Notes under the pieces: generated by a model
The model's input: only the letters and a program-made list of their open reading frames with translations
The model's database searches: none
Told to the model about the DNA's origin: nothing
Shown here: in pieces, positions 54,143 through 62,903 of the stretch
Layout: the number at the start of each line of letters is the position of its first letter
Position numbering within the stretch: the stretch's first letter is position 1
Assembly: GCF_041262565.1 (NCBI RefSeq)
Contig: NZ_JBGCCJ010000001.1
Span: forward strand, 3,906,001 to 3,970,000
Direction of reading: 5' to 3'
DNA from: Leifsonia sp. EB41
GTDB lineage: Bacteria > Actinomycetota > Actinomycetes > Actinomycetales > Microbacteriaceae
Length of the DNA: 64,000 nucleotides
Made by a program: the position numbers and the translations under genes

Positions 54143-55195
54143 ATGATCCGGTTCGAACACGTATCCAAGCAGTATCCGGGAACCGCACGCCCGGCACTCA
54201 ACGGCATCAACCTGGAAGTGCTGCGCGGCGAGTTCGTCTTCCTGGTCGGCGCGTCCGGCTCGGGCAAATCGAGCTGCCTGCGGCTGATCCTCAAGGAGGA
54301 GCGGCCCACCAAGGGCGGCATCCATGTCCTGGGCCAGGACCTCGGCACGATCTCGTCGCGCAAGGTCCCCTACTTCCGCCGCAACATCGGCGTGGTCTTC
54401 CAGGACTTCCGGCTCCTGCCGAACAAGACGGTCTTCCAGAACGTCGCGTTCACCCTCCAGGTGATCGGCAAGTCGCGCGGCTTCATCCAGGAGGCCGTGC
54501 CTGACGTGCTCGCGATGGTCGGCCTCGACGGCAAGGCCCAGCGCCTGCCGCACGAGCTCTCCGGCGGTGAGCAGCAGCGCGTCGCGATCGCCAGGGCCGT
54601 CGTCAACAAGCCGCAGATCCTCCTGGCCGACGAGCCGACCGGAAACCTCGACCCGGCCACCAGCGCCGGGATCATGTCGGTGCTCGCCCAGATCAACGCC
54701 GGCGGCACCACGGTGCTGATGGCCACGCACGAGGCGGCGATCGTCGACCAGATGAAGCAGCGCGTGATCGAGCTCGTCGGCGGCCAGATCGTCCGCGACG
54801 AGCGCCACGGCGGCTACGGCGTGACGGCCGCCATCCCGCTGCCGCGACCGACCGCGGAGGGGCTCGCGGCGCCGTCCGCGCCGATCCCGACCGTTCCCGT
54901 GTCCGCAGCCGCTGCGGCGCCCGCTCCGTCCGAGCCGATGACCCGTCCGCACACGCCGGTCGCGAATCCCGCCGGGCCGGTCCCGGTCTACCAGCCGGCG
55001 CCGCCCGCCCCCGTGCAGCAGGCGCCGGAGCAGGCCCCGGCCGTGCCCGCACCGGTCCCCGTCCCGGCCGCCGTGCCCGCCTCTGCGGGCGAGGACCTCC
55101 CGGACCACCTCAACTTCACCGCCAACCTCGACCTGAGCGGGCTGCGCGACGCGTCCGACCGCGACGGCGAACAGAATGTGGGTCCCACGAAATGA
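54143..55195 (+). CDS. ftsE: Cell division ATP-binding protein FtsE with long C-terminal tail
   Basis: ATPase of the FtsEX complex, which sits at the division site and activates peptidoglycan hydrolases. The ABC domain fills about residues 1-228: Walker [21 protein letters not shown] (Q-loop), [26 protein letters not shown] and MATHEAAI. A further 120 residues follow, rich in Pro, Ala and Val ([17 protein letters not shown]), ending in [21 protein letters not shown]. FtsE is normally near 230 residues, so the tail is unusual and probably disordered. The stop overlaps ftsX by four bases (ATGA). Confidence 0.95.
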   Translation: MIRFEHVSKQYPGTARPALNGINLEVLRGEFVFLVGASGSGKSSCLRLILKEERPTKGGIHVLGQDLGTISSRKVPYFRRNIGVVFQDFRLLPNKTVFQNVAFTLQVIGKSRGFIQEAVPDVLAMVGLDGKAQRLPHELSGGEQQRVAIARAVVNKPQILLADEPTGNLDPATSAGIMSVLAQINAGGTTVLMATHEAAIVDQMKQRVIELVGGQIVRDERHGGYGVTAAIPLPRPTAEGLAAPSAPIPTVPVSAAAAAPAPSEPMTRPHTPVANPAGPVPVYQPAPPAPVQQAPEQAPAVPAPVPVPAAVPASAGEDLPDHLNFTANLDLSGLRDASDRDGEQNVGPTK

Positions 55196-56097
55196 GATTC
55201 GGGCTCATCTGGTCCGAGGTCGGCAACGGCCTGCGCCGCAACCTCTCGATGGTCGTCTCCGTCGTGCTCGTCACCTTCATCTCGCTGACCTTCGTCGGCA
55301 CGGCCGCGCTGCTCCAGCTCCAGATCGGGCAGATGAAGACGTATTGGTACGACCGTGCCCAGGTCGCGGTGTACATGTGCACCGAGACCGACAACTGCCC
55401 GGGCGGCGCCGCGACCGCGCAGTCCGTGGCGGCCGTCGAGAAGCAGCTCCAGTCGCCGGAGATCGCGCCCTACATCCAGAAGTTCTACTTCCAGGACCAG
55501 AAGCAGGGCTACGAGCAGTTCAAGCAGCAGTTCAAGGGCAACCAGATCGCGAACTACGTCACGCCGGAGATGATCCCGCAGACGTTCTGGGTGAATCTCA
55601 AGGACCCGAACCGCTCCGACGTGCTGAGTGAGACGCTGTCCAGCACGCCGGGCGTGCAGAGCGTGGTGGACCAACGCAGCTACCTCGACCAGATCTTCAG
55701 CATCCTCAACGCGGCCAGCATCACCGCGATCGGCATCGCGATACTCATGCTGGTGGCCGCCGTGCTGCTGATCGCGACAACGATCCGGCTCTCGGCGTTC
55801 TCGAGACGCAGGGAGATCGGGATCATGCGGCTGGTCGGCGCGTCCAACCGGTTCATCCAGACACCGTTCATCATCGAGGGTGTGATCGCCGCGCTGATCG
55901 GATCGATCCTGAGCTGCGTCGTGATCTGGCTGCTGGTGCAGTACTTCGTGCGCGGCTTCCTCGGCCCGCGGATCCCGTCGATCAACTTCGTCGGGATGGA
56001 TCAGGGCTGGCTGGTGATCCCGCTGCTGATCGTCGTCGGCGTAGTGCTGGCGGCCGGCGCCGCGAACTTCGCGATCAAGCGATACTTGCGGGTCTGA
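55192..56097 (+). CDS. ftsX: Cell division protein FtsX
   Basis: A 301-residue four-helix membrane partner of FtsE. The first helix is [21 protein letters not shown], the extracytoplasmic domain spans residues 45-170 (with a Cys pair in [11 protein letters not shown]), and the last three helices surround [37 protein letters not shown], the FtsX family signature. The large external loop is where hydrolase partners dock in mycobacteria. It is coupled to ftsE by overlap. Confidence 0.95.
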   Translation: MRFGLIWSEVGNGLRRNLSMVVSVVLVTFISLTFVGTAALLQLQIGQMKTYWYDRAQVAVYMCTETDNCPGGAATAQSVAAVEKQLQSPEIAPYIQKFYFQDQKQGYEQFKQQFKGNQIANYVTPEMIPQTFWVNLKDPNRSDVLSETLSSTPGVQSVVDQRSYLDQIFSILNAASITAIGIAILMLVAAVLLIATTIRLSAFSRRREIGIMRLVGASNRFIQTPFIIEGVIAALIGSILSCVVIWLLVQYFVRGFLGPRIPSINFVGMDQGWLVIPLLIVVGVVLAAGAANFAIKRYLRV

Positions 56098-56102
56098 CCC
56101 GA

Positions 56103-56108
56103 TAGACT
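56103..56108 (+). promoter_or_regulatory. -10 box upstream of smpB
   Basis: TAGACT lies just after the ftsX stop and 55 bases before the smpB start, so smpB may have its own promoter as well as read-through from ftsEX. Confidence 0.45.
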
Positions 56109-56162
56109 GGTCTGCTGCCCGGCGCTGTGCCGGGCAGCACCATCTTGACGTCAGGAGACGCT

Positions 56163-56639
56163 GTGCCCAGGGAACGTGGTCAGAAGGTCGTGGCCACCAA
56201 TCGCCGAGCGCGCCACGACTACACCATCGAGGACACCTACGAGGCAGGCCTGGTGCTCACCGGCACCGAGGTGAAGTCGCTCCGTGAGGGGCGGGCGTCC
56301 CTGGTCGACGGCTACGCGTTCGTCGACGGCGGCGAGGCCTGGCTCGACGCCGTGCACATCCCCGAGTACCTCGACGGCACCTGGAACAACCACGCCCCGC
56401 GTCGTAAGCGCAAGCTCCTGCTGCACAAGGCGCAGATCGTCAAGATCGAGAACAAGGTCAAGCAGGGCGGATACACGATCGTCCCGCTGCAGATCTACTT
56501 CAGCGACGGGCGCGCGAAGGTCGAGATCGCGGTCGCCAAGGGCAAGCGCGAGTACGACAAGCGCCAGGCCCTCCGCGAGCGTCAGGACAACCGCGAAGCC
56601 GAACGGGCGATGTCCAGCAGGCGTCATCTCGGCGAGTGA
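56163..56639 (+). CDS. smpB: SsrA-binding protein SmpB
   Basis: A 158-residue RNA-binding partner of tmRNA in trans-translation. Family motifs are [57 protein letters not shown] and the basic C-terminal tail [15 protein letters not shown] that enters the decoding centre. The GTG at 56163 is chosen because AGGAGA lies four bases before it. Its RNA partner ssrA is encoded 2.4 kb downstream. Confidence 0.96.
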   Translation: MPRERGQKVVATNRRARHDYTIEDTYEAGLVLTGTEVKSLREGRASLVDGYAFVDGGEAWLDAVHIPEYLDGTWNNHAPRRKRKLLLHKAQIVKIENKVKQGGYTIVPLQIYFSDGRAKVEIAVAKGKREYDKRQALRERQDNREAERAMSSRRHLGE

Positions 56640-56688
56640 CGGCAGGCGCACGGCGCCCCCTGTCGGCCCCCGGTGGCAGGATGAGGGC

Positions 56689-57453
56689 ATGAGTACGAAC
56701 GACGAGGTGACGGCGGGCGTCGTCGCCGCGCGCATCCCGGTGAACGGCACCTACAACTTCCGCGACGCGGGCGGGTATCCGGTTCCGGAGGGCGTGGTGC
56801 GCCGCGGCAAGCTGTTCCGCTCGGACGGCCTGGCGCGGCTCGGCGACGAGGGGCGGCAGGCGCTGCGCGACCTCGACGTGCGGGTCGTGATCGACCTGCG
56901 CGACGACTTCGAGGTCTCCGTGCTGCCGGACGACGTCGCCGGCCTGGGCCTCCAGCGCCTCCACCTCCCGGTGTTCGAGGGCTCCGGCGCCTCGCAGTCG
57001 ACCATCGGCATCACGCTGGTGGGGCTCTACGAGAAGATCCTGCTGCAGCACGGCGACGTCGTCGTGACCGCGCTGCGGGAGATCGCGGACACCGGCGAGG
57101 AGGCCGTCGTCGTGCACTGCACGGCCGGCAAGGACCGCACCGGCATCGTCGTCGCGCTCGCTCTGCTCGCCGTCGGCGTCGACCGCGAGCTCGTCATCGC
57201 GGATTACGCGGCGACGCAGGCCAACCTCCGCGGCCCCTGGCTGGACGCCATGCTCGACCTGGTGCGCAGCCACGGGGTGGAGGTCACGCCCGACCTCCGC
57301 ATCATCCTCGGCGGCAGCCCGCCCGAGGCGCTCGAGGAGGCGCTCGACCTGGTCGAACGCCGGTTCGGGAGCGTGCGCGGGTACTTGCTCGCCACCGGCA
57401 TGGACGAGCTGGAGCTGGCGAAGCTGCGCTCCGTGCTGGTTGAGCCGGCGTGA
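56689..57453 (+). CDS. Tyrosine-protein phosphatase (MptpB/Y_phosphatase3-like)
   Basis: A 254-residue phosphatase with the P-loop HCTAGKDRTG (Cx5R) and the N-terminal NFRDAGGYPVPEGVVRRGKLFRSDGLARL pattern of the bacterial PTP/MptpB family; LRDDFEV holds the family Asp. Members act on phosphotyrosine, phosphoserine or phosphoinositides. ATG 56689 is preceded by GGATGAGGG. Substrate in this organism is unknown, and there is no kinase next to it. Confidence 0.85.
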   Translation: MSTNDEVTAGVVAARIPVNGTYNFRDAGGYPVPEGVVRRGKLFRSDGLARLGDEGRQALRDLDVRVVIDLRDDFEVSVLPDDVAGLGLQRLHLPVFEGSGASQSTIGITLVGLYEKILLQHGDVVVTALREIADTGEEAVVVHCTAGKDRTGIVVALALLAVGVDRELVIADYAATQANLRGPWLDAMLDLVRSHGVEVTPDLRIILGGSPPEALEEALDLVERRFGSVRGYLLATGMDELELAKLRSVLVEPA

Positions 57454-57517
57454 GTTCACATCGAAGCCATAACCGGCGTTCAGCGGTATCGCGGCTGGAT
57501 CAGGTGTTCTTGTGAGC

Positions 57518-58252
57518 ATGGACGAGAACCAACCCACCGAGCCGCTGTACCCGCAGGAGCCGGGCGCTCAGCAGCCCGGCGCGCAGCAGCCTGGCGCACA
57601 GCAGCCGCAGGACGTCCCGCCGCAGCAGGGCGTTCCGCCGCAGCAGGCGGGGAATGCGTACGGACGGCAGGCGCCGCAGTACGGCGCGGCCGCGCGACCG
57701 GTGGGGGAGCCGTTCTACAAGCGTCACGGACTGGCGTTCGCCATCTCGACGCTGGTGCTCGGCGTCATCGTGCTGTTCGGCATCGCCGGGGCCGGCGCGT
57801 TCGCCGTGGGCTCCATCGTGTTCCACGGTGGCTCGTCCGTGTCCCGGCTGCTGCACGACGGCAACCGCGGCCCGGTGCAGGTGAAGCCGGGCGCTCCCGG
57901 GTTCCCCGGGCAGAACGGCAAGGGCAACGGCTCCGGCCAGAGCGGTCGGCAGGACGAGGGCCCGATCGCCAAGGGCGTCGTCCGCGGAACCGTGACGACG
58001 ATCTCCGGCGCGTCCTGGACCATCACGACTCAGCGGGGCGCGACCTTGACCGTCGAAACCTCCTCGTCCACCGTGTACGGCGCGCCAGGCCAGACCCAGA
58101 AGGCGTCCGACTTCGCCGTCGGCGACGAGGTGATCGTCGTCGGCACCCGCTCGGGCACCACGGTGACGGCGCTCCGCATCCTGAACGTCGCCGACCTCCC
58201 GCTGCGGCCCGGGCAGTCGAGCGCGACGCCGACGCCGAAGCCGAGCAGCTGA
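57518..58252 (+). CDS. Single-pass membrane protein with DUF5666-like domain
   Basis: About 244 residues. The cytosolic N-terminus has three tandem PGAQQ units (PGAQQPGAQQPGAQQ), like those in the HtrA-type protein at 32.7 kb; then comes one membrane segment (FAISTLVLGVIVLFGIAGAGAFAVG), a Gly/Asn linker and an external beta-rich domain GVVRGTVTTISGASWTITTQRGATLTVETSSSTVYG ... FAVGDEVIVVGTRSGTTVTALRI, which matches DUF5666. GTG 57512 is two codons upstream of ATG 57518; neither has a clear site. Role unknown. Confidence 0.7.
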   Translation: MDENQPTEPLYPQEPGAQQPGAQQPGAQQPQDVPPQQGVPPQQAGNAYGRQAPQYGAAARPVGEPFYKRHGLAFAISTLVLGVIVLFGIAGAGAFAVGSIVFHGGSSVSRLLHDGNRGPVQVKPGAPGFPGQNGKGNGSGQSGRQDEGPIAKGVVRGTVTTISGASWTITTQRGATLTVETSSSTVYGAPGQTQKASDFAVGDEVIVVGTRSGTTVTALRILNVADLPLRPGQSSATPTPKPSS

Positions 58253-58268
58253 GCGACCGGCGCTCGCC

Positions 58269-58934
58269 TCAGGACGCCGCGAACCGCGCGTGCACCTGCA
58301 CCGCGACCGTGATGTCCTCCGGCTTGAGCGCGAGCGTCGCTCCGTCGAAGTCCGCCGACATCGCGCGCGCCTGGAGCGGCTGCGGCTGACCGTTCGTCGG
58401 CCCGTCGCCGAGCATCCCCGGGTCGCTGAGCGCGAGCGGCTTCACGGTCGTCAGCCCGAGGCTCGTCGCGTAGACCGTCGCCTTGGCCACCGCGTTCTCC
58501 ACCGCCCGGCGCCGTGCCTCCTGCGTGATCGACTGCCGCCGCGCCTCCGTCAGACTCCAGGTGACGCCCTGGATCGTGACGCCGTCGAGCAGGGAGACCA
58601 CGCCGACCCAGTCGGAGAGCGCGGTCAGCTCGCTGAAGGTGACGTCCATCCCGACCTCCGCGTGGTAGATCGGAGCGAGCCGGCGCCCGTCCTGGTTCCA
58701 CGGCCGGTCGCCCCAGACACGGAACTGGTCGGAGGCCCACGCGGTCACCGGTCCGGTCTGCGGGTTGTGCAACTCGCGCAGCTCGGAGGCGAGGGAGGCG
58801 TGCCGCTGGGTGGCGAGGGCGAGCGTCTCGCTGCGCTCCTCGCCCTCATAGGCCACGCTCAGCCGCACCGCTCCCCGCTCGGCCGGATGCGTCAGCTCGA
58901 ACTCGCCCTGGACGGTGATGATGGTGTCGGCCAT
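58269..58934 (-). CDS. SIMPL (DUF541) domain protein
   Basis: A 221-residue protein with the SIMPL domain: TIITVQGEFELTHPAERGAVRLSVAYEGEER is the first beta strand set, VGVVSLLDGVTIQGVTWSLTEAR the middle, and ARRRAVENAVAKATVYATSLGLTTVKPLALSD the conserved helix. There is no signal peptide, in contrast to many members. Function is not established. The ATG is at 58934; it is divergent from ssrA across about 125 bases. Confidence 0.78.
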   Translation of the reverse strand: MADTIITVQGEFELTHPAERGAVRLSVAYEGEERSETLALATQRHASLASELRELHNPQTGPVTAWASDQFRVWGDRPWNQDGRRLAPIYHAEVGMDVTFSELTALSDWVGVVSLLDGVTIQGVTWSLTEARRQSITQEARRRAVENAVAKATVYATSLGLTTVKPLALSDPGMLGDGPTNGQPQPLQARAMSADFDGATLALKPEDITVAVQVHARFAAS

Positions 58935-59059
58935 CCACCGATCGTGGCATAGATGTGGGAGCGGTGTTGTTATAGGATGAGAAGCTCGCCGCCAGGAGCG
59001 GCGTGTATCTGGACAACTCAACAGCGCGCGATGACGACCCGGCCTCACGGCCGTCGCAC

Positions 59060-59453
59060 GGGGATGATCGGTTTCGACATTGTCTGCACGAGTGTGAGAA
59101 GCGGGTCGAGGACGCATGGTTATCTCGTAAACGATCCATGCAAAACAATAAGTGCCAATAACAAGAGCACTGTCTCGGCCAAGGCCGACTTCGCCCTCGC
59201 GGCGTAAGTTCCCCTTCGCTATTTAAGAGACCGTCAGACCGGGAACTGTCTTCTACCCGGATCCTGGCGTCAGCTAGAAGACTTGCTTCTGCATTGAGCA
59301 TCAGGGTGCAGAGGGACTCCAACTGATACTGAGCCCGTCGGAGCAGGTGCCAGAGACAAGTTCCGGGGCTGAGAAAGCGACTTAACTGGCTACACCCGTA
59401 GAAGGCACATGACCACAGCAGTGGACGGGGGTTCGATTCCCCCCATCTCCACC
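59060..59453 (+). ncRNA. ssrA: tmRNA with tag ANNKSTVSAKADFALAA
   Basis: Transfer-messenger RNA for rescuing stalled ribosomes. The 5' GGGGATGATCGGTTTCGACA pairs with the 3' end (CATCTCC before the discriminator A), and the T-arm is GGTTCGATTCC. The mRNA part runs 59154-59207 and encodes a 17-residue degradation tag ending ALAA before TAA. The 3' terminus reads ACCG, so CCA is not fully encoded. An integrative element is inserted at this 3' end. The transcript may start from TATAGGAT at 58971-58978, with later 5' processing. Confidence 0.96.
59430..59453 (+). other. Probable attachment site (attL) in ssrA
   Basis: The T-arm and 3' end of ssrA form the border between core genes and the element whose integrase starts 190 bases away. 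Tyrosine integrases commonly use this site and rebuild the RNA 3' end. The matching attR copy should lie beyond 64,000. Confidence 0.6.
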
Positions 59454-59640
59454 GATCGGTCGTCGTCGCGCGTTGCTTGAGATCCGCGTAATCACGCGGA
59501 AGTTGGGGTCTTTTCCGCTTGCGGGGAAGGCCCCGATTTTGTCTCGTGCCCACACTTTGCCCACACTTTTGTGGGCGATGGGTGATCTCGTTGCACCCAA
59601 TGGAGCCCATTGTGATGACTAAGGGGCTGTAGCCGCAGAC

Positions 59641-60819
59641 TCAGTTGAGCGCCCACACGTCGGCGAGGTTGGCTCGGCGTGCACCTTCGTCGAGGCGCTC
59701 AGCCACCTCGTCGAGGTCGTCTTCAAACAGGTCCGCGTATGTGTCGAGCGTCATCGCGGCCGACTTGTGGCCGAGCATCCGCTGTACGGCCTTGACGTTC
59801 GCTCCGGAGCTGACTGCGAGGCTGGCTGCCGTGTGCCGGAGGTCGTGCGGGGTGAGCCGTTCGATATCAGACGCGATGAGAGCGTCGAGGAACCATGACG
59901 ACGTACCGGCGCTGGTCTTTGGTCTGCGTAGGAATTGTCCGAACCGATCGGCGAAGACGAGGTCGTCCGGCGCCTTGCCCTCGCAGAGTTGGGCGAGCGG
60001 TTCGGCGAGGACGGCCGGGAATGGCACAGCACGCTTCTCCCACGACTTGGGTGCGCCGACGAGGATCTTGCCGTCGACTTCGGTGGCTGTTCGGCTAATC
60101 TGCAGGCGGCGGCGCAGCATGTTCAGGTCGCGAACTTGTAGCCCGACGGCTTCTCCCCATCGCAGCCCACAGTAGGCGAGCAGGACGATCAATGTCCGTT
60201 GCGTCGGGGTAGAGGCGGCGGAGGCGAAACGGGCGACCTCGGCGTGGCTGAGATAGCGACGTGGCTTGTTCGACACCTTGCGGGGCGCGCCCTCGGTGCG
60301 CCGGGCAACGTTCTTGGGTACTCGCCCGTCTTTGAGGGCCATGTCGAGGACGCCAGCGAGGACACCAAGGGCGCGGAGGACTACCGTCGCTGATCGCGGT
60401 CGGGCCTGTGTCACAGGGATGGTCTTTCCGTCGCTCTTGTGAGTGATGGCCGTTCCTTGGCCGAGCTGACGGATCCACTGCTCGACGGCGCTGGCGCGGA
60501 TCGCCCCGACTGGAGTCGTTGCCCAACGCGGGCCAACGTAGACGCGCCAGGAGACCGCGATCGAGTGATAGCTCGAGGGCTTCATCGATTGCTTCTTATT
60601 GGCTAGCCACTCGCTAGCCAGTTCGCCGACTGTGACGCGCGCCGCAGATGCGGACACGAACGCCCCAGTTGCTTTCGAGATTTCTATGTTGGCGAGGTAG
60701 AGCTCGGCATCGCGCTTGGTGGTGAACCCCCGCTTGTCCGTCTGAACGTGCTCCGGTGTCCGGTACCGGACACGCCAGCGCCGCCCGGATGTTGTGTCGT
60801 ACGGAGTGATGCTTCCCAT
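59641..60819 (-). CDS. Tyrosine-type site-specific integrase
   Basis: A 392-residue recombinase that integrates and may excise the element. The N-terminal arm-binding region (RWRVRYRTPEHVQTDKRGF) is followed by a SAM-like core-binding domain and the catalytic domain with Arg220 in AYCGLRWGEAVGL, TPHDLRHTAAS (His-x-x-Arg), GHKSAAMTLDTYAD with Tyr361. The C-terminus points at ssrA, the usual orientation for phage or ICE integrases at this site. AAAGGAG before ATG 60819 fixes the start. No excisionase is recognised. Confidence 0.95.
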   Translation of the reverse strand: MGSITPYDTTSGRRWRVRYRTPEHVQTDKRGFTTKRDAELYLANIEISKATGAFVSASAARVTVGELASEWLANKKQSMKPSSYHSIAVSWRVYVGPRWATTPVGAIRASAVEQWIRQLGQGTAITHKSDGKTIPVTQARPRSATVVLRALGVLAGVLDMALKDGRVPKNVARRTEGAPRKVSNKPRRYLSHAEVARFASAASTPTQRTLIVLLAYCGLRWGEAVGLQVRDLNMLRRRLQISRTATEVDGKILVGAPKSWEKRAVPFPAVLAEPLAQLCEGKAPDDLVFADRFGQFLRRPKTSAGTSSWFLDALIASDIERLTPHDLRHTAASLAVSSGANVKAVQRMLGHKSAAMTLDTYADLFEDDLDEVAERLDEGARRANLADVWALN

Positions 60820-61122
60820 CGCGATCTCCTTTGAACTGCTCGCGGCCCTTCGCATTGGAAGTGCCCCTCACTTACACGTTGCCCACTTCCGGAGAAAACG
60901 GCGCGCATTTCGAGTTTGGGGCTTACGAACGATCGAAACCTACAGTGCGCATTTCCATTGGCCGCCCCGCTCCCTGATGTTGGCGTGTTGGGAGACCGTG
61001 TCAAGGGCGCTGCGCGTCGGTTCGCGATGCAGCGGAGCTGCACCCTTGACTCGGCCTCCCAACGCGCGAGACTGTTCGCTGCGGGGCCGCCGGAGACGTG
61101 GTCGGAGGGTGAGGTTCTCGTG
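60820..61122 (+). other. Gene-free stretch upstream of the integrase
   Basis: About 300 bases with no convincing gene. It holds the integrase leader. Weak short frames exist on both strands but have no ribosome site or recognisable content. Confidence 0.5.
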
Positions 61123-61488
61123 TTAGGCATTTGGTGTTCGCCTGCTGAGTGCATGACGACTCAGTCCCGTCAGGGCGGCGAGTGAGTTCCAGCTTTCGCC
61201 GGCATTGCGTAGACGTGCGATCAACTCGTCGCGCTCGGAGCGAGCGGAGTGTTGTTCACGCCGCAGGCGTTCTACCGTCGCCGAGACGTCACGTAGCTGC
61301 CGGAGGGCCTGAGCACGTCCGCCCCACCTGGTTTCCAGCTCTAGGAGAGCGTTGGCAGTTCGTGCTCTCTCAGCGATGCGCTGCCTCTCGGATGAGAGTT
61401 TGACGGAGGCGGCGTCGTGCTCCAGCCGCTGACGCGCGTACGAATCGGCGCGTCCCTGCGCCCGCTTTGATTTCCCCCGAATTGCCAT
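61123..61488 (-). CDS. Hypothetical coiled-coil protein with C-terminal HTH-like segment
   Basis: About 121 residues: a basic start (AIRGKSKRAQGRADSYARQRLEHDAASV), a long Arg/Glu-rich helix (coiled coil) and an end WNSLAALTGLSRHALSRR that looks like the recognition part of a helix-turn-helix. ATG 61488 has AAGG before it. A DNA-binding role in the mobile element is plausible; no known family is recognised. Confidence 0.55.
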   Translation of the reverse strand: MAIRGKSKRAQGRADSYARQRLEHDAASVKLSSERQRIAERARTANALLELETRWGGRAQALRQLRDVSATVERLRREQHSARSERDELIARLRNAGESWNSLAALTGLSRHALSRRTPNA

Positions 61489-61895
61489 GCACCTTGGTTT
61501 ACACGCGACCCCTGTCATTCCGGTCGCGGAGAAGCGCTCCACTTAAAGTGCCTACGTGCATTCGTCTTTCGCCTCTTGTATTCGCTCTGCTCTCCTTGTC
61601 TTGGTCACTTGCTTTCGTCTGGATTCGTATCGTTCTTCTTCGGCTCGTTCGTTTCTTGCGTTACTTCCATCGGTTCGGACTTTGGTTGCTTCTAGCCGTT
61701 TCCTCCCGCATCGCGCCCATCCGGGCATAGGGGCCGCCCCAAGCGACGCCGGCTATTGACAGAGTTCATTGGGCCGAGGCACATCTCGCAATCCGTGAGT
61801 CGCCGCGGCTAGAGGCTCGATCGAGCAATCGACCTGCGTTCGTGGGATACGACGACCTGTGCGCTTTCTGCCGCCGGCGTCCGGGTGCGCAACGT
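61489..61895 (+). other. AT-richer pyrimidine-tract region without a convincing gene
   Basis: Over 400 bases with a clear strand bias: from about 61561 to 61710 the plus strand is dominated by C and T (TTCGTCTTTCGCC..., TCGTTCTTCTTCGGC). Frames crossing it give low-quality proteins. It begins with the 30-base motif at 61534-61562 that recurs at 62870. Composition is unlike the core genome. Confidence 0.6.
61534..61562 (+). repeat. Island repeat, copy 1
   Basis: GCGCTCCACTTAAAGTGCC followed by TACGTGCATT; it holds the near-palindrome CACTTAAAGTG. A second copy with the same order of blocks is at 62870-62903, 1.3 kb away in the same orientation, and a pyrimidine-rich tract follows both. Confidence 0.65.
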
Positions 61896-62144
61896 TTAGA
61901 TCGTAGGTCGCAGCTTGTCGCGCATGGTGGCGGCGGATTGGGTCCAGAGGTCAGCGTCGGCGAGAATCACTACTACCGTGTCGTCCGCTAGTCCGGTGCG
62001 TATTTTGACGCCTTCCATTCTCGCGAGTCGTCGCACCTCGCGACGGATGGCGGCGACGTCATCTTCGCTGCTTAGCCTGTGGGCAGACTGCTGCTGAGTG
62101 ATGGCGTGACGGAGAAGCCGCTTCGCTAATGCATGACTTTTCAT
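61896..62144 (-). CDS. Hypothetical island protein
   Basis: An 82-residue protein with a good ribosome site (GGAGGG, then TC, then ATG 62144). The first half is basic and helical (KSHALAKRLLRHAITQQQSAH), the second has two short strands (VKIRTGLADDTVVVILADADLW). No family recognised. The clear start supports translation. Confidence 0.55.
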   Translation of the reverse strand: MKSHALAKRLLRHAITQQQSAHRLSSEDDVAAIRREVRRLARMEGVKIRTGLADDTVVVILADADLWTQSAATMRDKLRPTI

Positions 62145-62265
62145 GACCCTCCAGGTGGTCGTTCGCAGGATGATATCTCGGGGCCGGTTCGCGCGCGACC
62201 GTCGGTGCGTCCACGGAAACCCCCGTAACCGCAGGAATCCGCCAGGTCGCGCGCGAACGGCTTCC

Positions 62266-62391
62266 TCAGGCGGGTCGCACTTCCCGGCCGTGGACGGTGA
62301 CCGCGTAGATGACGAGGAGGTCGAGTGCCACCATCACGATCAACCACCAGGGCTGCGCGGGCAGCGACATAAGCTGGCTGACCGCGTTCAT
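62266..62391 (-). CDS. Possible 41-residue membrane protein
   Basis: A short frame encoding a start MNAVSQLMSLPAQPWW, one membrane helix (LIVMVALDLLVIYAVTV) and a basic end HGREVRPA. The amphipathic start and single helix look like a genuine small membrane protein, but no ribosome site lies at the normal distance (a GGAGGG is about 25 bases upstream). Confidence 0.4.
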   Translation of the reverse strand: MNAVSQLMSLPAQPWWLIVMVALDLLVIYAVTVHGREVRPA

Positions 62392-62442
62392 CGCCACGTG
62401 CTTAACCGGGCAGCCTGGGCTCCCTCCGAACCCTGAGCGAAG

Positions 62443-62730
62443 TCAGACCGGATCGACTGTCTGATCCGACTGGTCACGGGCGAAACCGCGCGTCGCCTCC
62501 TCGTAAGTCGTGTGCGGTCGGCTCGGGTGAGACTCAGCGGGTGGGGGAACCTCCGCATGTGCGAGCGCGTTCAGAACCAGCTGCTCCACCAGAGCGGCCG
62601 GCGTCGTCCGCCGGCGCGCGGAGATCCGCTCCAACGCGCGGTACTCAGCCGGATCCAGGACCACCTTCAGGGGGATGCCACCCGGCGCGCTCCCCGGTCC
62701 CAACGTTGACGCACCCGTAAACTCCTCCAC
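62443..62730 (-). CDS. Putative ribbon-helix-helix protein
   Basis: About 95 residues from GTG 62730 (GGGA just before). GIPLKVVLDPAEYRALERISARRRTTPAALVEQLVLNALAH has the strand-helix-helix pattern of RHH DNA-binding proteins; the tail is Pro/Ser-rich and acidic. RHH proteins usually repress their own promoter, and tandem repeats lie upstream. The same frame is open upstream to 62892 but runs through repeats and is unlikely to be translated there. Confidence 0.5.
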   Translation of the reverse strand: MEEFTGASTLGPGSAPGGIPLKVVLDPAEYRALERISARRRTTPAALVEQLVLNALAHAEVPPPAESHPSRPHTTYEEATRGFARDQSDQTVDPV

Positions 62731-62814
62731 AATCCCAGTGTGCGAGCCGAAACCGTCCCCGTCTAGATCGCCTAGCACCGCATCCCGAGAAGTGTCACCA
62801 CCAAACGGAGCCCT

Positions 62815-62867
62815 AGTGTCACCGATGTCCTGAGACACATTCGTCAGCGATGTCGTGAGACCTAACA
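62815..62867 (-). repeat. Tandem repeats: IS481-type end or RHH operator
   Basis: On the minus strand, TGTTAGGTCTCACGACATCG is followed 25 bases later by TGTCTCAGGACATCGGTGACA: two copies of TCTCAsGACATCGsTGAC, plus a further GGTGACAC nearby at about 62790. This layout resembles the end of IS481-family elements as I recall them, but there is no transposase. The alternative is an operator for the RHH gene downstream. Confidence 0.55.
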
Positions 62868-62869
62868 CA

Positions 62870-62903
62870 GCGCTCCACTTACAGTGCGCCACCTACGTGC
62901 ATT
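62870..62903 (+). repeat. Island repeat, copy 2
   Basis: GCGCTCCACTTACAGTGC, GCCACC, then TACGTGCATT: the same two blocks as copy 1 at 61534 with a five-base insertion. A pyrimidine-rich tract follows (to about 63020). Confidence 0.65.

Noticed and set aside
59050..59600. Frames inside and across ssrA on both strands
   Set aside because: The DNA is tmRNA; only the 17-codon tag at 59154-59207 is translated.
62141..62436. Arg/Pro-rich frames on both strands between the small island genes
   Set aside because: No ribosome sites and low-complexity composition; only the 41-residue membrane frame at 62266-62391 looks like a protein.
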